The translations under genes were made by a program, and so were the position numbers. 64,000 nucleotides of DNA, from the NCBI GenBank assembly GCA_963825845.1, contig CAWGVL010000027.1, positions 62,001 to 126,000 on the forward strand. The letters are read 5' to 3'. Under the pieces are notes generated by a model, which saw nothing but the letters and a program-made list of their open reading frames with translations, had not been told where the DNA came from and did no database searches. The DNA comes from DASQDN01 sp963825845. GTDB lineage: Bacteria > Acidobacteriota > Terriglobia > Bryobacterales > Bryobacteraceae. Positions 59,181-64,000 of this stretch are shown in pieces. Numbering within the stretch: the first letter of the stretch is position 1; each line of letters starts with the position of its first letter.

Positions 59181-59985
59181 ATGCGTTTCTGTTTAAATCA
59201 TAGGTTCCGTCTGCGTTACGCCGGCATGGTGTTCTGTTTCGCCTCCGTTGTGTCGGCTGCGAGTCTCCTAACATCTCCCCCCAATGTCAGAAGCGTCGTG
59301 CGCGCCGATGCACATGGACGTCTTGTGCGCACCGTCATCGTTACGCCAGCGAATTCAGCCTAAGGCGTCGAGTACGCTGAAGCCATGCGAACGACCTGCT
59401 CCAGCCAGGAGGACGTGCGCGGAACGTGCCGGACTTGGTCGAGGAAGGCGAAGCAAAACGCCATGACGTAGATCCATTGCTGGTCGCATTCGGTGATTCA
59501 GGTGGAAAGCAACTATAACCCGTACGCGGTATCGCCCAAAGGCGCGCAGGGATTGATGCAGTTGATGCCGGAAACCGCACGGCGGTTCGGAGTGCGGAAT
59601 ACGTTCGACATCAAAGAGAACATCGAGGGCGGTGTCCGTTATCTGAAGTATCTCGGAACGTTGTTTCCCGAGGATCCGCGCCTGACGATCGCTGCTTACA
59701 ACGCGGGCGAAGGGGCCGTTTGGAAATACGGGAATAGCATTCCGCCGTATCGTGAAACGGAGCAGTACGTTGATCGCGTTGGAAAGAGATACGGTCAGGC
59801 CCGACGGGCGGCTGAAAAGAAAGAAAAGAAAGAAACGAAAAAGCCTGCCGGTCTGGAAACCGCACAGGCGGCGACCGCGTCTGAGCCGAGGAAACTGCGC
59901 GCCGGTGCAGGCTTTCGTTGACTCCGAGGGTCGGCTGCACCTGCGTAATGCGCCTGCCGGAATCCAGGCGGCACAAAATCCGTAA
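59181..59985 (+). CDS. Lytic transglycosylase, SLT domain (several frameshifts)
   Basis: N terminus (ATG 59181) with signal peptide (AGMVFCFASVVSAASLL); a region to about 59400 out of frame; then the SLT domain: HDVDPLLVA, catalytic Glu in VIQVESNYNPYAVSPKGAQG, LMQLMPETARRFGV, NIEGGVRYLKYL and LTIAAYNAGEGAV. C-terminal tail with Lys/Glu repeats (EKKEKKETKKP) then QAFVDSEGRLHLRNAPAG. It cuts murein glycan strands. It is followed by a murein amidase, so both act on the cell wall. Confidence 0.85.
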
Positions 59986-59991
59986 TGCGGC

Positions 59992-61406
59992 ATGGGGTAT
60001 AGCCTACAACGTCGGGCGGTACCATCTGGATTTTTCCTGCTGCTATCAGCCTGCTTTGGCGCCCCTCCCGCTGCAAAGACCGCCGTTACGGCTGTACGTT
60101 TCTGGACGCTGAACGATGCGACCCGGGTAGTCATTGAGGCGACCGGCGAATTTATCTTCACGTCCGATCGCGTCTCCGCTCCCGAGCGAATTTTTTCGAC
60201 GTCAAAGGGAGCTCGTCTACGGCTCGGTTCCCGAGGACCGCACACCATCGCGGTCGGCGACCGGCTGCTGAAACAGCTGCGGATCGCGGAGACCCAGCCC
60301 GGAGTCACGCGCGTCGTGTTCGACCTCGAATCTCCAGGCCGAATTCAGCGCTTCTCAGCTCACAAACCCTGACAGGTTGATCGTCGAATTCGCCCGGCCT
60401 TACGGTTCCATTACAGTTGGCTACCAGCAAGGTCAATGAGCTTCCGAGCACTCCGCCGCCGCCCGAGATCACCCCGGCTGCCGATATGGTACGGTCTCCT
60501 GCTCCTCCGCGTGACAGCTGCGCCTCCACCGGTCGAAGTCGCGCGGAATGCCCGCCGCCAAAGTTCCGGCCGCCCCGCGTTACCGAAAACGACCGTAAGA
60601 GTGGAAAACGTTCCGGATCCAACGCACGGTCGTGAACGGGCATCGAACCTGAAGCCACCCCGGGCCGCAAAGCTCCGACAGGCGCGCAATCGATGACCCG
60701 CATCCTCGGTCTAAAGGTCGGTCGGATCGTGCTGGACGCAGGACACGGCGGGCACGACACGGGAACAGCGGGACCGGCGGGTTTATTCGAAAAGGACCTG
60801 GTTCTGGATGTCGCGAAGCGTTTGGCTCCCTGATTGAGTCGCGAATGGGAGCCGAGGTGGTCTACACACGCTCGGATGACACGTTCATCCCGCTCGAAAG
60901 CCGAACTCAGTTGGCCAACGAACATAAGGCAGACTTGTTCCTTTCGGTTCATGCCAACTCGTCGCCGGCCAGGAATTCGTCAGGTGTGGAGACCTATTAC
61001 CTGAACTTCACCACGTCGAAAGCGGCGATGGAAGTTGCCGCCCGAGAGAATGCAAGCTCCCAGAAGACGGTTTACGAGCTGAAGGATCTGCTGCAAAAGA
61101 TCGCGCTACAGGACAAAATGGACGAATCTCGCGAATTTGCGGAGCGGATCCAGCAGGGCCTGTACGCAGCGTCCGTCAAAGCGAATTCCCGGACGCGGAA
61201 CCGCGGTGTGAAAACAGGCGCCATTCGTGGTTCTGATCGGCGCATCGATGCCGTCGGTGCTCGCCGAAATCGGTTTCGTCAGCAATCCCAAGGACGAAGC
61301 GTTGTTACGTCGTGCCGAGACTCGGCAGAAGATCGCCGAGGGACTCTATAAAGGGCTCGCCCAGTATGCGGCAACGCTCAGTCAGTTTCAGGTCGCAAGT
61401 AACTGA
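59992..61406 (+). CDS. N-acetylmuramoyl-L-alanine amidase with AMIN domain (several frameshifts)
   Basis: Starts at ATG 59992; the segment GFFLLLSACFGAPPAAK looks like a lipoprotein or signal peptide. AMIN domain in the first 125 residues (VRFWTLNDATRVVIEATGEF; GVTRVVFDLESPG), which targets the enzyme to division sites or the outer membrane. Pro-rich linker, then Amidase_3: DAGHGGHDTG and LFEKDLVLDVAKR (shifted), DLFLSVHANSSPA (zinc His) and catalytic Glu in AEIGFVSNPKDEA (shifted). Ends QYAATLSQFQVASN. Cleaves the peptide from muramic acid, as AmiC in cell separation. Its end overlaps the GGDEF gene end by 29 nt. Confidence 0.85.
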
Positions 61407-62362
61407 CGAGAGAATCCCCCGCCGCCATCGCCAGCATGGAGGACACCCGTTGCGAAACCGGCTCGACGACGGAGCAGTCGCGTCCGGTTCGTTTCGCGCG
61501 GTACAGGGCGCTATCGGCAGCGGCGATTAGTGAATCGGCCGTAACCCGTCCACCCATACCCGACGTGCAACCTAAACTACAGGTGACATTCAGTGCTGCG
61601 TTCGCCATGTGGACTGGCTTTGAACGGATCGCGTGACGCATCCGTTCGGCTTGCATCCGTACGGCCTGTTGGTCTGCACCCGGTAGAACGACCAGAAACT
61701 CTTCACCACCGTACCGTCCAATTGCGTCATACGTCCGTATCGAATCCTGCATCCGGCGGGCGGTCTCCTGCAGAGCCCAATCTCCCGCAAAGTGCCCGTA
61801 TGTGTCGTTGATGACTTTGAAGTGATCCAAGTCGGCGACAACAACACCCACCGGAACCTGTTCGCGTTCCGAACGGGCCAGCTCGCGATGCAGGATCTCC
61901 AGGATTGCCGAGCGATTCCATAGCTGGCGTCAGGTAATCCCGGGTGGCTTGAATCCGAAGCGCTTCGCGTGCAGCCACGAGTTGCTCCTGGAGATCCACG
62001 ATCCGTGTACCGGCTCGCAAACGCACTTTCAGTTCGTGCTTGTCGAACGGCTTCGTGATGTAGTCGTCCGCGCCTGAGTCCATTCCTTCGACGACATCGT
62101 CTTTTTCGTTGCGCGATGTAAGGAGAAGAATGTAGGTGTAAGGTTCGGCCGCCCGTTGTCGAACCAGCCGGCAAAGTTCCGGCCCGGTGCGACCCGGCAT
62201 CATCCAATCCAGCACGGCAAGAGAAGGAGAGTGCTCGCCGCTGAGAATACGCCAAGCCTCCTCGCCATCGGCGGCTACGATAACATCGTAACCCCAGCTA
62301 CGTAGTGTCTCTTCCAGCAAACGGCGGGAGAGCAGGCTGTCATCCGCGATGAGTATCCGCAT
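61378..62362 (-). CDS. Response regulator with GGDEF diguanylate cyclase output (one frameshift)
   Basis: About 328 aa. REC domain residues 1-120: MRILIADDSLLSRRLL (acidic pair), phospho-acceptor Asp in LAVLDWMMPGRTGPE, Lys in YITKPFDKHELK. Linker helix, then GGDEF: VVADLDHFKVINDTYGHFAG and GRYGGEEFLVVLPG (catalytic GGEEF). A frame change near 61900-61930, just before the GGDEF part. Makes cyclic di-GMP when phosphorylated; PleD-like with one REC. No sensor kinase is in the window. No RxxD inhibitory site is seen. Confidence 0.88.
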
Positions 62363-62473
62363 CTAGGCACCAATCCATGAACGGTGAGGCGCCGATCCAT
62401 CAACGATCCCGGCCGTCCCACCGACTCTTGACATATCGGCTGGATGAACCCCAGGTTTAGCAGAATTGTTGAA

Positions 62474-63265
62474 TTAGTCAGGCTGCTTAATGTTCAAGGA
62501 TCGCAAGATGCTGTAGCTGTCTTTGCCTCCGGGCAGCGTGATTGCGTGAACCGGACGTCCCTGATTGTCGACCGCGCCTAAGTATAAGGCTTTTTCGCGC
62601 TCGGTTCCCATCAACACTACGCTCAATCCCCGATCCGGATATCGCAAGAGGCGATACTGCAGCTCCCCTTCTTCGGTTTTCCACCGGTCCGATGCCGGCG
62701 GACCGAGTTTCCGGACGATTGCGTGGTAATCGTCTTGGGCTGTCAGCCCGAGTTCGGATTGCACGACCGGTGAGTAAACAATTCTCGACCCGTCACGTCC
62801 GCTGCGCAGAACACTAATAATGATGAGGCAACCTACGATTCCTACGGCGAGTGCGGCTACCAGAAGTCGCCAGATGCGGGATTCAGCGCCGCTCTCGGTA
62901 CGGATGCCGACAACGGAGGCGGGCTGTTGAACCTCTTCCGGAATCGAGGCACGGTAACTTTCGTTCACGGCGCGCGGCATCTCGATTACCCGGCGCACAT
63001 AGGGCCAGATTTGTCCCCCCTTATACTCGAGTTCCTTGGTGAGGCCAACGATGACGACTGGCTCGTCGATACGGGAGAATTCGCCAATGTATAACCGAGG
63101 GATCCAAACCTCAAGGGCGGTTTTCGCATTCACGACCAGGACTTCCGACCACGTCGCCTTGCGATAGTGCCACTCGTTGTGTTCGACGTTGACTACCGGA
63201 GGGTAGAACGAGAAGGGCCGACTTCCGATTTGTTCAAAGCCCGGGGGCATGGGCGGGACCGGCAT
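62474..63265 (-). CDS. Unknown one-TM membrane protein
   Basis: Intact 263 aa. A soluble N-terminal domain (beta-rich, VLVVNAKTALEVWIPRLYIG), a single membrane helix at about residues 132-152 (RLLVAALAVGIVGCLIIISV), then a C-terminal domain with ELQYRLLRYPDRGLSVVLMG and YLGAVDNQGRPVHAI. A Trp/Pro-rich pattern at the N terminus is odd. I do not recognise it; it looks like a membrane-anchored accessory or regulatory protein. It stands between the GGDEF regulator and the PEP-CTERM gene, same strand. Confidence 0.65.
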   Translation of the reverse strand: MPVPPMPPGFEQIGSRPFSFYPPVVNVEHNEWHYRKATWSEVLVVNAKTALEVWIPRLYIGEFSRIDEPVVIVGLTKELEYKGGQIWPYVRRVIEMPRAVNESYRASIPEEVQQPASVVGIRTESGAESRIWRLLVAALAVGIVGCLIIISVLRSGRDGSRIVYSPVVQSELGLTAQDDYHAIVRKLGPPASDRWKTEEGELQYRLLRYPDRGLSVVLMGTEREKALYLGAVDNQGRPVHAITLPGGKDSYSILRSLNIKQPD

Positions 63266-63311
63266 TTCAACAGACTAATCTTAGCGCGATCCGCCCTACC
63301 CTGTTGCTCCG

Positions 63312-63872
63312 TCAGGCGTTCCGGTTTCGGGATCTCCGCCGGTGGAGGAAAGCGAGTCCGGCAGCTCCGGCCGCCAGCAATACGGCTGTCGAAGGCTCTG
63401 GCGCCGTTCCGTCAGGAGAGGAGTAGTAGCTCCCAACCCCGGTATGCCAGCCCGCGAAGGGAATGCGGCCCGAGTAGGCAACGGAAGTGTCTGCTGAGAA
63501 CTGCCCTAAAATAACCGGACTAGTGACGGCTGAAATAGCAGAACCTTTGTACGTCCATAGAAGATTCGTTACAGATGCGCTGTTGCTGGTCGGCGCACTG
63601 GGGTAAGGCCCGGTGGTCGCGCTGTCCTCGGTAGTCCAGTTCACTACGTCGGGCGCGGTTATCGACCCCGGCCTGTAGCCGTAGAAGTCGTACAGAACAA
63701 AACGATCGCCAGCCCGCATAACGTCGCTAGCCAACGTCATCGTATATGTATACCGAGATGTTCCGGGGCTGACGGCAGCTGGCACTCCCCCGTCCAGATC
63801 TACAGTTACTGACGCACTCGCTGCCGATGTAAGAAGTAGGCACGAAGCGAAAATTAAGGCAAGCTTCCCCAC
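63312..63872 (-). CDS. Exported PEP-CTERM protein
   Basis: Intact 186 aa from GTG 63872, with GGAGGAAC just before it. Signal peptide (LALIFASCLLLTSAASA). Mature beta-rich domain (TSRYTYTMTLASDVMRAGDR). C terminus: APEPSTAVLLAAGAAGLAFL then HRRRSR, i.e. a PEP motif, hydrophobic helix and Arg cluster, the PEP-CTERM signal handled by an exosortase. No exosortase is in the window. The protein would be surface-exposed or part of an exopolysaccharide-associated layer. Confidence 0.85.
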   Translation of the reverse strand: MGKLALIFASCLLLTSAASASVTVDLDGGVPAAVSPGTSRYTYTMTLASDVMRAGDRFVLYDFYGYRPGSITAPDVVNWTTEDSATTGPYPSAPTSNSASVTNLLWTYKGSAISAVTSPVILGQFSADTSVAYSGRIPFAGWHTGVGSYYSSPDGTAPEPSTAVLLAAGAAGLAFLHRRRSRNRNA

Positions 63873-64000
63873 GAGTTCCTCCGAAGTAAGCAGATGTTCT
63901 ACCTTACCTAAGTAGAATCACTTACTTCATTGAATCACAGATCGTCAATTCGGGATAGGGGTAACCGTGGCTTCTTGATGAAAAAAAACGGGTTGTTGCC

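Overview
The window looks like a chromosomal stretch from an Acidobacteriota bacterium of the Solibacter/Bryobacter type. I infer this from gene content: an Oar-like TonB-dependent receptor, a VWFA-related secreted protein, Tat-exported enolase-family and beta-propeller proteins, a PEP-CTERM protein, a fused double ThyX, and rpoN-hpf-rapZ next to split purine genes. The cell is Gram-negative (outer-membrane barrels, Tat, PEP-CTERM). No phage, insertion sequence or CRISPR array was seen.

Base quality is uneven. Many essential genes (purH, purL, purF, purQ, rapZ, thrS) are broken by one-base frame changes although each keeps its whole domain order. Long genes such as rpoN, dnaK, addA and addB are open. 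The breaks cluster at about 1-28 kb and 57-62 kb. I read them as assembly or sequencing indels, not pseudogenes, and annotate each broken gene as one span.

Layout: 1-4.1 kb (+) holds the 3' part of a large polymorphic-toxin-like protein and two unknown partner genes. 4.1-11.3 kb (-) is a probable five-gene envelope operon: TPR protein, kinase-like protein, Omp85-like barrel, second kinase-like protein, purple-acid-phosphatase-like enzyme. 11.3-12.8 kb (+) is purH, converging on an MBL hydrolase. 13.9-17.1 kb (-) is rpoN-hpf-rapZ. Next come a thioredoxin-like protein, an enolase-superfamily enzyme, and the operon purQ-purL-purF-aminotransferase (24.7-19.2 kb, -).

24.66-24.98 kb has no protein gene but holds an elaborate predicted RNA fold, including a compact four-way junction, just upstream of the Oar-like receptor (24.98-28.16 kb). 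28.2-31.8 kb has trxB, msrB, tatB, tatC and a small basic protein. 31.8-35.1 kb has a methyltransferase, tRNA-Ala(CGC) and the dTTP-supply group dcd, dut, thyX. 35.3-38.0 kb is a compact sortase locus: an LPRTA-tailed secreted protein, a VWFA protein and a class D-like sortase.

38.0-42.2 kb is modA and, divergently, dnaK-dnaJ-hspR with a recognisable promoter and possible HspR operator. 42.3-46.3 kb has an ECF sigma/anti-sigma pair, thrS and an HpnI-like glycosyltransferase. 46.3-55.7 kb has a penicillin acylase, a CNNM/CBS membrane protein and addAB. 55.7-64 kb has a small unknown protein, a cytochrome c plus beta-propeller pair, an MlaF-like ATPase, mobA, a lytic transglycosylase followed by an AMIN/amidase_3 cell-wall amidase, a REC-GGDEF regulator, a one-TM unknown and a PEP-CTERM protein.
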